DNA of 64,000 bases. Source: Methanosarcina acetivorans C2A. Its GTDB lineage: Archaea > Halobacteriota > Methanosarcinia > Methanosarcinales > Methanosarcinaceae. Position 1 is the first letter of the stretch; each line of letters opens with the position of its first letter. This document shows, piece after piece, positions 56,745-64,000 of the stretch. The DNA is taken from the NCBI RefSeq assembly GCF_000007345.1, contig NC_003552.1:4278001-4342000 (forward strand), given 5' to 3'. Both the position numbers and the translations under genes were made by a program. The notes below the pieces were generated by a model. It had not been told where the DNA came from, ran no database searches, and saw only the letters and a list, made by a program, of their open reading frames with translations.

Positions 56745-58667
56745 TCAGACTTTCGGCATCCCGATTCCGACAAAAACGAGTTTTGATTCTATGGGTATTG
56801 CGCCTGCCTCACTCAGGGAAATATCTTTTCTGTTCATCTCTATCTGGACCTCACCCCTGTCAAGCCCGGCCCCGGTCATATATTCCATCACAAGCTGCTT
56901 TCCGAGGGCTTCGGCGTGTGCCAGGGCTTCCGGATAGCTTCCGAAAGTTTCCCTTCCCCGGGGCGAAAAAAGAAGGACAAGCCTTTTCCTTTCTTTTGAA
57001 TAGGTGTTCTTGATAAGGATTTCGATCCTTTTTATGCCTTTTCCTACAACAGCCCCTACAGCATTTCCTACTTCCGAGTGCCTGGGGACTATAATGTCAG
57101 CATCAAGAATCTGTTTCAGTTCTTCGGTATAGGCGACGACTGGGCCCCCGATAAGCACGACAGGGATTTTCATCCTGAACTGCGCAAACCTGTCGGACAG
57201 GATAATTTTTTCAATTTCCGGGGAGGGAATGTCTTTTAAGACAAAGGACATCAGGTGTACTGCCATGTTCTTTGCAACATCCCTTTTTATACGCTTGCAG
57301 AGTTCTATGTAATCTGTCTGCATATACCGTTCGAGAAGTTTTGCCCCGGCAACCGAAGCTTCCGCGTCCCAGCTCCTATATTCTCCGAGCACATGCAGGG
57401 CATCAGTCGGGGTAAAGCCAATTGCCTGGATAAGGCGTTTTCTGATCAGGGAATCTAGCAAGCCGGGGGACAGGTTTTTCTGTGTTTCCCAGAAGATATC
57501 GTTCAGGGAGGTTGGGGTATCTCCTATCCTGTCAAACAGTTCCTGCTCGTAACTCCCAAGCTTTGATACCTCGGCCCCTGTCCTTATGAAAAACTTCGTG
57601 GGCTGTACGTTCTCTTCAAGGTGCATGGTCCCGGGGATTCTTCCTTTTCTCAGGACTTCAAGAAAGCCGGGGTATTTGACAGCCGCAACACAGAGAGGAA
57701 TCACCCGGCGGGGTCCTATGTTGATTTTCATATTCTTAACCCAGACGTGGCTGTCTCCTCCCATTGCCGAGGTTTCCATACGGATAGCCTTGACCTTGGT
57801 CTGCCAGCCCCCGACTACAGCCCCCTCCGGGCAGAGTTCGGGAAGCCCGTTTTCAAGCATGGAAACATCCGTACTTGTCCCGCCTACATCTATGACCGCA
57901 CAGGTCTCAAGCCCTGAAAGGTGGGATGCCCCTACAAGGCTTGCAGCAGGGCCTGAAAAGATCGATTCTATGGGTTTTTCAAGGGCTTCGTCGATGCCCA
58001 CTACTGACCCGTCGCATTTGAGCATTAGCAGCCTTGCGTCCATTCCTCTGCGTTTGATCTCTTCCCGGATCGAAAGGATAAACTGGCTTGCAATAGGGAT
58101 GAGCTGGGCGTTTAAGTAAGCCGTAACTCCCCTTTCATACGCTCCGAGGTCAAGGGAAAGTTCATGCCCGCAGACAACAGGGAGGCCCGTAAGTTCCTGA
58201 ATACGGGTTTTGATTGCCAGTTCATGCGCAGGGTTTCGGATACTGAAGTATGAAGAGACTGCAAACGCCGAGACTCGATCTTTTACTTTCTCGACAAAAG
58301 CCTCAACTGCCTCCATATCAAGAGGCTCCAGTTCAGTTCCGTGGTGGTCGTGCCCTCCTTTTACAACGGCATAACACTCAGCATTCATTTTTTCCGGGAT
58401 TTCGTAGTCCCCGACAAGAATCAAACCTACAGGATAGCCATTTTTTTCAAGGATCGTGTTTGTAGCAAGAGTTGTGGATACCGATACCATTTTTACTTCT
58501 TTTAAGTATTTTTCATCCAGCCCGTCAATGGAATTTTTAATTCCTGCAAGAAGGTCCGGATAAGTCGTAAGTGCCTTGTTCGAGTCCATCACCTTGCCAT
58601 CGGAATCCCGGATGATGATCGAATCGGTGTACGTTCCTCCTGCGTCAATTCCCATGCTGTACTGCAT
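56745..58667 (-). CDS. Hydantoinase/oxoprolinase (HyuA-type) family protein, copy 2
   Basis: 640 aa, clearly paralogous to the gene at 54323 over nearly the whole length (SMGIDAGGTYTDSIIIRDSDGKV, CAVIDVGGTSTDVSML, VVLIGGPVVAYTEELKQIL). The motifs of the ASKHA fold are intact, so both copies may be active. The pair lies on the same strand 370 nt apart and probably arose by tandem duplication in the lineage. The substrate is not established. The intergenic region upstream, to 58972, contains TATA-like AATGCCCAAAATTATATAAT repeats (58770 and 58897). Confidence 0.85.
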   Translation of the reverse strand: MQYSMGIDAGGTYTDSIIIRDSDGKVMDSNKALTTYPDLLAGIKNSIDGLDEKYLKEVKMVSVSTTLATNTILEKNGYPVGLILVGDYEIPEKMNAECYAVVKGGHDHHGTELEPLDMEAVEAFVEKVKDRVSAFAVSSYFSIRNPAHELAIKTRIQELTGLPVVCGHELSLDLGAYERGVTAYLNAQLIPIASQFILSIREEIKRRGMDARLLMLKCDGSVVGIDEALEKPIESIFSGPAASLVGASHLSGLETCAVIDVGGTSTDVSMLENGLPELCPEGAVVGGWQTKVKAIRMETSAMGGDSHVWVKNMKINIGPRRVIPLCVAAVKYPGFLEVLRKGRIPGTMHLEENVQPTKFFIRTGAEVSKLGSYEQELFDRIGDTPTSLNDIFWETQKNLSPGLLDSLIRKRLIQAIGFTPTDALHVLGEYRSWDAEASVAGAKLLERYMQTDYIELCKRIKRDVAKNMAVHLMSFVLKDIPSPEIEKIILSDRFAQFRMKIPVVLIGGPVVAYTEELKQILDADIIVPRHSEVGNAVGAVVGKGIKRIEILIKNTYSKERKRLVLLFSPRGRETFGSYPEALAHAEALGKQLVMEYMTGAGLDRGEVQIEMNRKDISLSEAGAIPIESKLVFVGIGMPKV

Positions 58668-59026
58668 TTGAAGATCTCCTGTTTCTTTTTTCGTGAATGG
58701 GGTTCATGAAATAGTTCATTAATTGAGCTTATGAAATTTCTCATGAGATTTTATTTGCCGAATATGAATAATGCCCAAAATTATATAATAGTTAGTTGAA
58801 AAATAATGACACTCACGCCCTTAGAGACTGATTCCCGAGCTTTCGCATAGGTAGTTTCAAATTTATATCTTAGTGAGGATTTTTATCCTTATTTAATGCC
58901 CAAGATTTATATAATTGGGCTTATTTTATATATCCTTTAAGCGCATGTTCAGAAAAACCTTAAAAGGTATTTTTGACCCTGAATAGGGTCTTGGGAGCCC
59001 TTTATAAACGGATTGAGTTGATGGGT

Positions 59027-59215
59027 ATGACATTTACAGAAATTTTTTATCATTTAAAGGAACTCGAAAAAAGATTCAATGAAATCAAATACCCTCCTGA
59101 AGCTACTTTTCAGCCATCCTTTTCCTCTAAAATCCGAAAAGCAGAAAGGTACTGTTCAAAGTATAATTTGCCTGAGTTTGAAATCGAAGAATTTTTTGAA
59201 AAGGTAGAACAATGA
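59027..59215 (+). CDS. Antitoxin of a RelE/ParE-type pair
   Basis: 62 aa from ATG 59027 (ATG 59021 is an alternative). Mostly helical, MTFTEIFYHLKELEKRF... RKAERYCSKYNLPEFEIEEFFEKVEQ. It lies directly before and overlaps the toxin frame by 4 nt (ATGA), the usual toxin-antitoxin arrangement. No known antitoxin DNA-binding fold is recognised; the assignment rests on order and overlap. Confidence 0.65.
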   Translation: MTFTEIFYHLKELEKRFNEIKYPPEATFQPSFSSKIRKAERYCSKYNLPEFEIEEFFEKVEQ

Positions 59216-59493
59216 CATACAGAGTAGCAGTTCACTCCTCGGTCCGCAAAAACCTGAAAAAACTGTACAAGCTCGACAGGCCGGCATATGATTATGTTAA
59301 GGCACGCCTCCGCCTTCTGGCTTACAAACCTGAAATGGGTTATCCCCTTGAAGCTGAGTTCGGGGGGAAATGGAGAATTCATATAGGGCCATTCGTGCTG
59401 ATTTACACCTTTGATAAGGTGAACAGTACCCTCACTCTTCTAGTCTTTGAACACTATACACGGGCATATGATATGGATACAGCTTACGCCTGA
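59212..59493 (+). CDS. RelE/ParE-family toxin
   Basis: 93 aa with the RelE/ParE fold: YRVAVHSSVRKNLKKLYKL, then ARLRLLAYKPEMGYPLEAEFGGKWRIHIGPFVLIYTFDKVNSTLTLLVFEH. The R-x-H/K basic residues and the terminal strand fit the RelE-type ribosome-dependent mRNA nucleases; ParE-type gyrase poison is an alternative. It follows its antitoxin with a 4-nt overlap. Upstream lies an AT-rich promoter region. Confidence 0.8.
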   Translation: MTYRVAVHSSVRKNLKKLYKLDRPAYDYVKARLRLLAYKPEMGYPLEAEFGGKWRIHIGPFVLIYTFDKVNSTLTLLVFEHYTRAYDMDTAYA

Positions 59494-59840
59494 ACTGATG
59501 CTGCGTCTGAAATGATCCCTCTTCTTTCTGGCTATAGAAAAAGACCAAATTTGATAGATAAGTGCCTTCGTCTAACGAAAATCATATTTTTTTCCAATTT
59601 TTATGAAATACCGCTCTCCTGCACCTCTTGATTTTACTATTGTTTTTAAGTTGGTTCTCTGAGCGCAGTCCACTTCTTCCTTCAGCCCTTTCGCCGTTTT
59701 TTTTGTCATAAAAGGTCAATCACTTAAAGGTAAACGATCTATTTCACCTGAGGCTGTAAAATTCTTAAGGTAAAAGAGGATTTAAGGGCAAAGTAAGATG
59801 TGAAATTGAACGAATTTCAGGACTCAGTGAGGAACCAGCT
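59494..59840. other. Intergenic with degenerate dispersed-repeat fragment
   Basis: TACCGCTCTCCTGCACCTCTTGA around 59587-59630 resembles the repeat flanking the TPR gene. No gene is seen. Confidence 0.4.
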
Positions 59841-60578
59841 ATGAGAAAAAACGATAGTATCAAAGCTTGCGGCAGGACAATAGACTACGAGATCGTATAC
59901 AGTAAAAGAAGGAGAAAGGCTGCAATCGTAGTCCGCCCTGACCTCAAAGTGGAGTTCCGAGCTCCTCATGGGCTAAGCCTTGAGGCTATAAGGGATATGC
60001 TACAGAAGAAGGCTGGCTGGGTTCAGGAAAAGCTTGACTGGTTCGAGGCAAACCGGCTTCCAGGTCAGGAGAAGCGGTATACTGAAGGTGAAATTTATCT
60101 CTATATGGGGAGAGAGTATCCCCTGAAAATCCTGGCTGGGAAAGGTATCAAAAAACCCCTTGCTTCTTTCAACGGAGCTGAACTTACTGTTCTTATTCCT
60201 GAAGCTGTTCCTGAGGAACTGAGGCCGGTACTTGTAAAAAAGGCTGTCTGGGATTTTTATCGGGAATGTGCCGAATCAAATGTTGAAAGGCTCCTTAAAA
60301 TTTATTCGGAAAAACTGAAGATAGCCCCTCCGATTTTTAAGGTAAAGTATCAGAAGAGGCGCTGGGGGAGCTGTTCTGCTGATAATGTGATCAGGATTAA
60401 TTTCCAGCTTATGATGGCCCCTCCCGAACAGCTTGAATATGTGGTCGTACATGAGCTCTGCCACGTAAAGGAGAAAAACCATTCCTTCAGGTTCTGGAAA
60501 CTCGTTGGGGGACTCATGCCTGGTTATGAGATACACAGGAAGAGCTTGAAAAAAGAAGGCTGGAAATATGTACTTTAA
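59841..60578 (+). CDS. YgjP/DUF45-type M48-related metallopeptidase
   Basis: 245 aa. The C-terminal part has the metalloprotease motif VVHELCHVKEKNHSFRFWK near residue 210 (HExxH form HELCH with a downstream H), and the N-terminal part carries a typical SprT/YgjP beta-sheet region (RRKAAIVVRPDLKVEFRAPHGLSLEAI, and KYQKRRWGSCSADNVIRINFQLM). Family proteins are cytosolic Zn-dependent peptidases of unknown target, often next to type I restriction genes. The stop at 60578 lies 21 nt before the IS1634-type element. Confidence 0.88.
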   Translation: MRKNDSIKACGRTIDYEIVYSKRRRKAAIVVRPDLKVEFRAPHGLSLEAIRDMLQKKAGWVQEKLDWFEANRLPGQEKRYTEGEIYLYMGREYPLKILAGKGIKKPLASFNGAELTVLIPEAVPEELRPVLVKKAVWDFYRECAESNVERLLKIYSEKLKIAPPIFKVKYQKRRWGSCSADNVIRINFQLMMAPPEQLEYVVVHELCHVKEKNHSFRFWKLVGGLMPGYEIHRKSLKKEGWKYVL

Positions 60579-60599
60579 AGTTGAATCTGAACCTTATAT

Positions 60600-62273
60600 C
60601 CTGACTTCCCATCGAATTAGGCACATATTCCAAGCGCATCTAATATTTCTTTTTGCTTTTTTGTCCTTTCCATGACAATTTGTTCTCCTTCTGACAGAAG
60701 GAGAATTTTGTTCTTTTCAAGTTGCACGATCAAGCTTTCAACAGAGAACTTCTTGTTGAGTTTTGCCTCTTTCATTTCCTTCATCAGCTTCATTCTAATG
60801 ATCAAAGAAACAAAGCAGATGAACAGATGCCCTTTTAAAGTGCTGTTTTTCTTGACATTTGCCGGTGGAACTTCTATGTAATTTTTAAGGAAATAAAATC
60901 CTTTCTCAACTATATCTTTGCTTCTGTAAAGTAAAAGGCACTCATCCCACTCCAGATTTCCCCTATACAGCAGGATGAATTTTCCCATCTTGTTTACTCG
61001 TTGTGACACTGCATTCTTCTTTACTTTAATTTCAAACTTATTGTCCTTGACTTTCCATGTCAAATAAGAAGCATATCTCTTTGCCAGACTAATAAACACC
61101 ATTTTAGGATCCATCCAACGTCTTAAATCTACCTTTTCAAGCATCTCAAGCGTTGCATGCAGACCTTTGAAAAAACTATTTCTTTCCTGATGTTCTCGCT
61201 TTTGATCGTAATAGGCATAACCTTTTACGTTCAACTCTCCAACGTTAATGTCGACTTGCATCGTGAATATAGGTTCACCTTCGTAGACATTGAGATTTTG
61301 CGGGTCATATATCGTTTTGTGTATCTCGGACGTTTTTTCCTTCACACTTTTAATCGTTTGTGAAGGTGGGACTATGAAAGAAAGATCGTTGGACACAAGT
61401 GATTCTATGTTAGCTGTTGAAAAGAAGCCTTTGTCCATGATTAAAGTAAAATTATGAACTCCTTCCTCCTGAAGCTTTTTGATTGTGTTTTTTAATGTAG
61501 TTACATCCGATATGCTCCCTGGATACAGATCGTACATCACAGGAATCCCTTTTTCCTTATCCACGATCATCGAGAAGTTTATTTGTGGCAAATCGAGATT
61601 ATCTCTGTTATAACCGTACTCCAGTAGGCTGATCATCTGTGAATAGGTCGAAATGGAGGTGATGTCATAAATGAGAGTATTGGAAGTGCATACCTCTTTT
61701 ATCAAGGACTTTGAAAAATCAATGTGTACAGCACTATTTCCAATAGAGTCCAGAAGGTTTGAAATGGATTGAGAGGAAAGAGGTAGTTCAGGATGATCCT
61801 TAGAGAGAACAGTACCTTCATACCAGTCTTCAATGTGATCATAAGCTAGCGGTTTTATTATGTGATTCATCGCAAGAGTTAAAATCGACCACGCTTGTTT
61901 TTCTGAGAAGCTTTTGCTAAGCAGCAGATCAAGTTTTAACTCTTCTACGATTTTTAAGAGGGGAAGGTACTCTCCATAGGAGAGTACCTTTTCAGGGATA
62001 GATATCAGTGGTTTCTTTTGAGAGCGAACTTTTATTGGTTGGTCGTTCACAAGTTTCCCAAGATACTTGCTTTTCTGTCGGATTTTCTTTTCTACAGGAT
62101 CGTAATAAGGAGTGATCTCATAGAGGTATTCGTTTCCTTTTATTACTTTGACTCTTGTAAATGGCTTCATTATGCATAATAATTAGGCACATAAAGATAT
62201 ATACTTTTCGATAGATAGAGCACTGAAATTAAAGCAAAAAGAGGAGTTGTGCCTAAATTAGTGGGAAGTCAGG
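60600..62273 (-). mobile_element. Complete IS1634-type insertion sequence, 1674 bp, target duplication TTATAT
   Basis: Terminal inverted repeats begin CCTGACTTCCC at 60600 and end with GGGAAGTCAGG at 62273; the inner parts TTAGGCACA are also conserved. TTATAT flanks both ends (60594-60599 and 62274-62279). The element contains one full-length transposase. This is a recent insertion. Confidence 0.92.
60617..62170 (-). CDS. IS1634-family transposase
   Basis: 517 aa, intact. N-terminal region KPFTRVKVIKGNEYLYEITPYYDP, RQKSKYLG. DDE catalytic domain with DITSISTYSQMISLLEYGYNRDN, then FTLIMDKGFFSTANIE and the conserved YRSKDIVEKGFYFLKN(Y/I) glutamate helix near 420. The IS1634/IS4-related family is common in Methanosarcina. 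The element is flanked by a 6-bp target duplication and has intact ends, so this copy is probably active. Confidence 0.92.
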   Translation of the reverse strand: MKPFTRVKVIKGNEYLYEITPYYDPVEKKIRQKSKYLGKLVNDQPIKVRSQKKPLISIPEKVLSYGEYLPLLKIVEELKLDLLLSKSFSEKQAWSILTLAMNHIIKPLAYDHIEDWYEGTVLSKDHPELPLSSQSISNLLDSIGNSAVHIDFSKSLIKEVCTSNTLIYDITSISTYSQMISLLEYGYNRDNLDLPQINFSMIVDKEKGIPVMYDLYPGSISDVTTLKNTIKKLQEEGVHNFTLIMDKGFFSTANIESLVSNDLSFIVPPSQTIKSVKEKTSEIHKTIYDPQNLNVYEGEPIFTMQVDINVGELNVKGYAYYDQKREHQERNSFFKGLHATLEMLEKVDLRRWMDPKMVFISLAKRYASYLTWKVKDNKFEIKVKKNAVSQRVNKMGKFILLYRGNLEWDECLLLYRSKDIVEKGFYFLKNYIEVPPANVKKNSTLKGHLFICFVSLIIRMKLMKEMKEAKLNKKFSVESLIVQLEKNKILLLSEGEQIVMERTKKQKEILDALGICA

Positions 62274-62450
62274 TTATATATCCCTAAAATTTGCAAAAAA
62301 TCCGTAATTTTTTTTATAAAATACCTTTTCGAATTTAAAGATTAATATAGAAATTCTTTTTTGAGCATACTGGCAGTTTTGAATTTTTCGATCTAACATT
62401 CTAACATTAGTTTTTAATTACAAAAGAGTATATTATTTATTAAAGTTATC

Positions 62451-62458
62451 AGGAGGAA
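62451..62458 (+). promoter_or_regulatory. Strong ribosome-binding site
   Basis: AGGAGGAA, 12 nt before the ATG at 62471. Supports expression of the small membrane protein. Confidence 0.75.
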
Positions 62459-62470
62459 TTAGACCAAAAA

Positions 62471-62878
62471 ATGCTTTGGATAGGGAGTATTCTACTGGAG
62501 AGTGAGTCCACTTATTTGCATAGTAACAATATTGAAACTGCTATTTCAAATGGTAATAATGCACGTACAAAGAACTCTGTTACAAAGGACTCTGTTACAA
62601 AGGACTCTGTTACAAAGAACTCTGTCACAAGGGATTCTGTCACAAAGAACTCCGTTACAAAGGACTCTGTCAATCATATCTTCTCTAAATTTCTAAATCC
62701 CGGGATGGAAGAGCTGCCGATTTATCTTCTTGGTATATTATTTATGATGTCTGGATTTTTGCTGTTTATTTATGGTCTTTTTATGAGGCAAATTTACCAG
62801 TTTGTTATGGGTTTCATTTTTCTGATTTCAGGGCTTGTTTTAGACAATGCAAGAAACTCAGACACGAATGGGAAATGA
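62471..62878 (+). CDS. Small membrane protein with SVTKD tandem repeats
   Basis: 135 aa. Residues about 35-68 consist of seven degenerate pentapeptides NSVTKDSVTKDSVTKNSV, encoded by a 15-bp tandem repeat at 62573-62676. Two transmembrane helices follow (LPIYLLGILFMMSGFLLFIYG, and IYQFVMGFIFLISGLVL). No family is recognised; the strong ribosome-binding site suggests it is a real gene. The repeat number may vary between strains. Confidence 0.65.
   Translation: MLWIGSILLESESTYLHSNNIETAISNGNNARTKNSVTKDSVTKDSVTKNSVTRDSVTKNSVTKDSVNHIFSKFLNPGMEELPIYLLGILFMMSGFLLFIYGLFMRQIYQFVMGFIFLISGLVLDNARNSDTNGK
62573..62676. repeat. 15-bp coding tandem repeat (ACAAAGGACTCTGTT units)
   Basis: Seven units with A/G and T/C variations, within the small membrane protein gene. 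Confidence 0.85.
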
Positions 62879-62995
62879 AACTTGAAGAAAAAATTACCTA
62901 TGCATCTGGATAAGTAGCACTTTAGCAGATTCGGAATAAGAACAGATATCTGTGATTTTTTCAGTTTTCCATTTATAGTCCCGAATTTTTCCAAT

Positions 62996-63182
62996 TTTAT
63001 TTCAGTCGAATACCCCGCTAGCTTGCTGCGGGGATGGAAAACTTCCCCGACAACCGTTAATGATAATATGGTTTATCAATTCCATTTTCTGGGTGTTAAC
63101 TTCTGCTTAAACTAAATTATTTAGGTTTATTGCCTTCTTTAACGGAATTTTGAGCGGTGGCGCGAACATACCCCGTTGCTTG
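62996..63182. repeat. Hairpin-bounded dispersed element, copy 2 (truncated)
   Basis: Nearly identical to 23442-23645 up to GTTGCTTG, where it is cut by the IS1182-type end GGCTGTCCGACAATTAC. Confidence 0.75.
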
Positions 63183-63183
63183 G

Positions 63184-63530
63184 AGGCTGTCCGACAATTA
63201 CTGGTGGTAATAAATTAGCAGTCATCGGTTGTGAAACTGGAACTTTTTAGCTCTATTAAATTTGATTCTATCCACTATTTTTTTCTTAAAGTGAAAAGTT
63301 CCATTTATTCCATTTCTCTTTCTAATGATCTCGTTTTTATTTGAGTAAATCCATATTTTCTTTAAGTTAACTGCTGTACATACCAAATTAAATTCATTTC
63401 TGACTGATTTAATTCCCCTTGTGAGAAATTCTCTAAACCCAAGATTTTCTTTATAGTTTCCAATTGCAGGTTCTACTACCTGCTGCCTTTGTCTGTATAT
63501 TTCTTTTGCTTCTTCAGTTTTCATTTTTTC
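63184..63530 (-). pseudogene. IS1182-type transposase, C-terminal fragment with the element end
   Basis: The frame reads RQRQQVVEPAIGNYKENLGFREFLTRGIKSVRNEFNLVCTAVNLKKIW, the typical C-terminus of IS1182-like transposases, stop at 63222. The element end GGCTGTCCGACAATTAC lies at 63185-63201. The N-terminal half is lost because an IS21-type element begins at 63531. Confidence 0.85.
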
Positions 63531-64000
63531 TGTCAAGGGCGGTTAACTTTTTTCCATTTTGGGCGGTTTAGAATTTGCCAACCTTTTAATATAAATTTTA
63601 CTCAATTTTTCATAAACTTTTAGAAATTACTGGCATATATTTCCTGTTTTTATTCCCTGTTTCTTCCTTTCTTTCAGCCTGTAACTTTCCCCTTTGATGT
63701 TAATCGTAGTTGAATGGTGGAGAATCCTATCAAGTACAGCAGCCGCTATTACATGGTCCTTGAATATCTCTCCCCATTCTCCATATGATTTATTTGATGT
63801 CAAGATCGTTGAACTCTTTTCATACCGTCTTGAGATCAGCTGAAATAGGCAGTGAGCTCCTTCTTCGTCAAATGGGAGATACCCTATTTCGTCAATTATC
63901 AGCACTTTATATTTCATCAAGTCCCTTAGTTTCTTTTCAAGCATTCCTTCTCGATTTGCTATTTTCAACTTCTCGATAAGGTTTCCTGTATTGGTAAAGT
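63531..64000 (-). mobile_element. IS21-type element end, continuing past the window
   Basis: Begins TGTCAAGGGCGGTTAAC, with repeated GGCGGTT motifs (TGGGCGGTTT near 63560) as in IS21 termini, followed by an istB gene on the minus strand. The element interrupts the IS1182-type transposase at 63530/63531. Confidence 0.75.
63627..64000 (-). CDS. istB: IS21-type helper ATPase IstB, N-terminal part outside the window
   Basis: The visible frame has the AAA Walker B VLIIDEIGYLPFDEEGAHCLFQLISRRYE, then TSNKSYGEWGEIF, and the box VLDRILHHSTTINIKGESYRLKE near the C-terminus. The Walker A part lies to the right of base 64000. Upstream residues TNTGNLIEKLKIANREG read open to the window edge, so the gene is not truncated on that side. 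IstB works with IstA in transposition. Confidence 0.92.
   Translation of the reverse strand, partial: FTNTGNLIEKLKIANREGMLEKKLRDLMKYKVLIIDEIGYLPFDEEGAHCLFQLISRRYEKSSTILTSNKSYGEWGEIFKDHVIAAAVLDRILHHSTTINIKGESYRLKERKKQGIKTGNICQ

Overview
The window looks like a Methanosarcina chromosome segment (methanogenic archaeon). The supporting genes are a DtxR-type regulator, an archaeal feo iron-uptake operon, an AmmeMemoRadiSam radical SAM enzyme, archaeal TatA/TatC genes, pyruvoyl-dependent arginine decarboxylase, tandem hydantoinase/oxoprolinase-like genes, and a MASE3/PAS/HisKA_2 sensor kinase. Long AT-rich intergenic regions full of tandem and dispersed repeats and IS remnants fit the same genus. 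The assignment comes from gene content only.

Layout. (1) 0-3.5 kb: C-terminal part of a methyltransferase, a DtxR/MntR-type repressor, and a decayed AT-rich region with a 26-bp palindromic operator. (2) 3.5-19.7 kb: a probable acquired island. It is dominated by one giant secreted multidomain gene (about 12.7 kb, minus strand) that mixes GLUG-like repeats, CbiX-type chelatase domains (three whole, one cut), two ZinT/YodA-like metal-binding domains and an FmdE-like domain. The gene is frameshifted just after its signal peptide, and its 3' part is broken by a decayed IS66 element with more GLUG fragments beyond it. An LCMT-type methyltransferase and a second copy of the operator follow. (3) 19.7-27.5 kb: a pair of ABC exporter half-transporters, then the feo operon (two FeoA, FeoB, a membrane protein, a FeoC-like regulator) behind a third copy of the operator. 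(4) 27.7-38 kb: a LytS-type pseudogene, the sensor kinase, the radical SAM enzyme, a NUDIX hydrolase, two TatA and two TatC genes, a switch-like RNA candidate and an EamA transporter. (5) 38.7-51 kb: a defence-like island. It holds a 1.9-kaa DUF4011/SF1 helicase/Vsr-like nuclease/DUF3320 protein, a RelA/SpoT-type alarmone synthetase gene split by a 128-bp MITE, a nucleoside-phosphorylase-fold protein whose frame continues through a UAG codon, a MULE-type transposase and an HNH endonuclease. (6) 51-59 kb: a TPR protein bracketed by long inverted repeats, arginine decarboxylase, and two hydantoinase-like genes. (7) 59-64 kb: a RelE/ParE-type toxin-antitoxin pair, a YgjP-type metallopeptidase, an intact IS1634-type element with 6-bp target duplication, a small repeat-bearing membrane protein, and a nested stack of mobile elements (hairpin element, IS1182-type, IS21-type) running off the right edge.

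Working together: the left 27 kb reads as an iron/metal (possibly metal-tetrapyrrole) acquisition region in which the DtxR protein could control three similar operators. The 38-51 kb part reads as a defence/mobile island. The most notable observations are the giant chelatase/metal-binding/GLUG chimera, the in-frame UAG in the phosphorylase-fold gene (UAG can encode pyrrolysine in Methanosarcina), and the exactly reconstructible MITE insertion in the alarmone synthetase gene.
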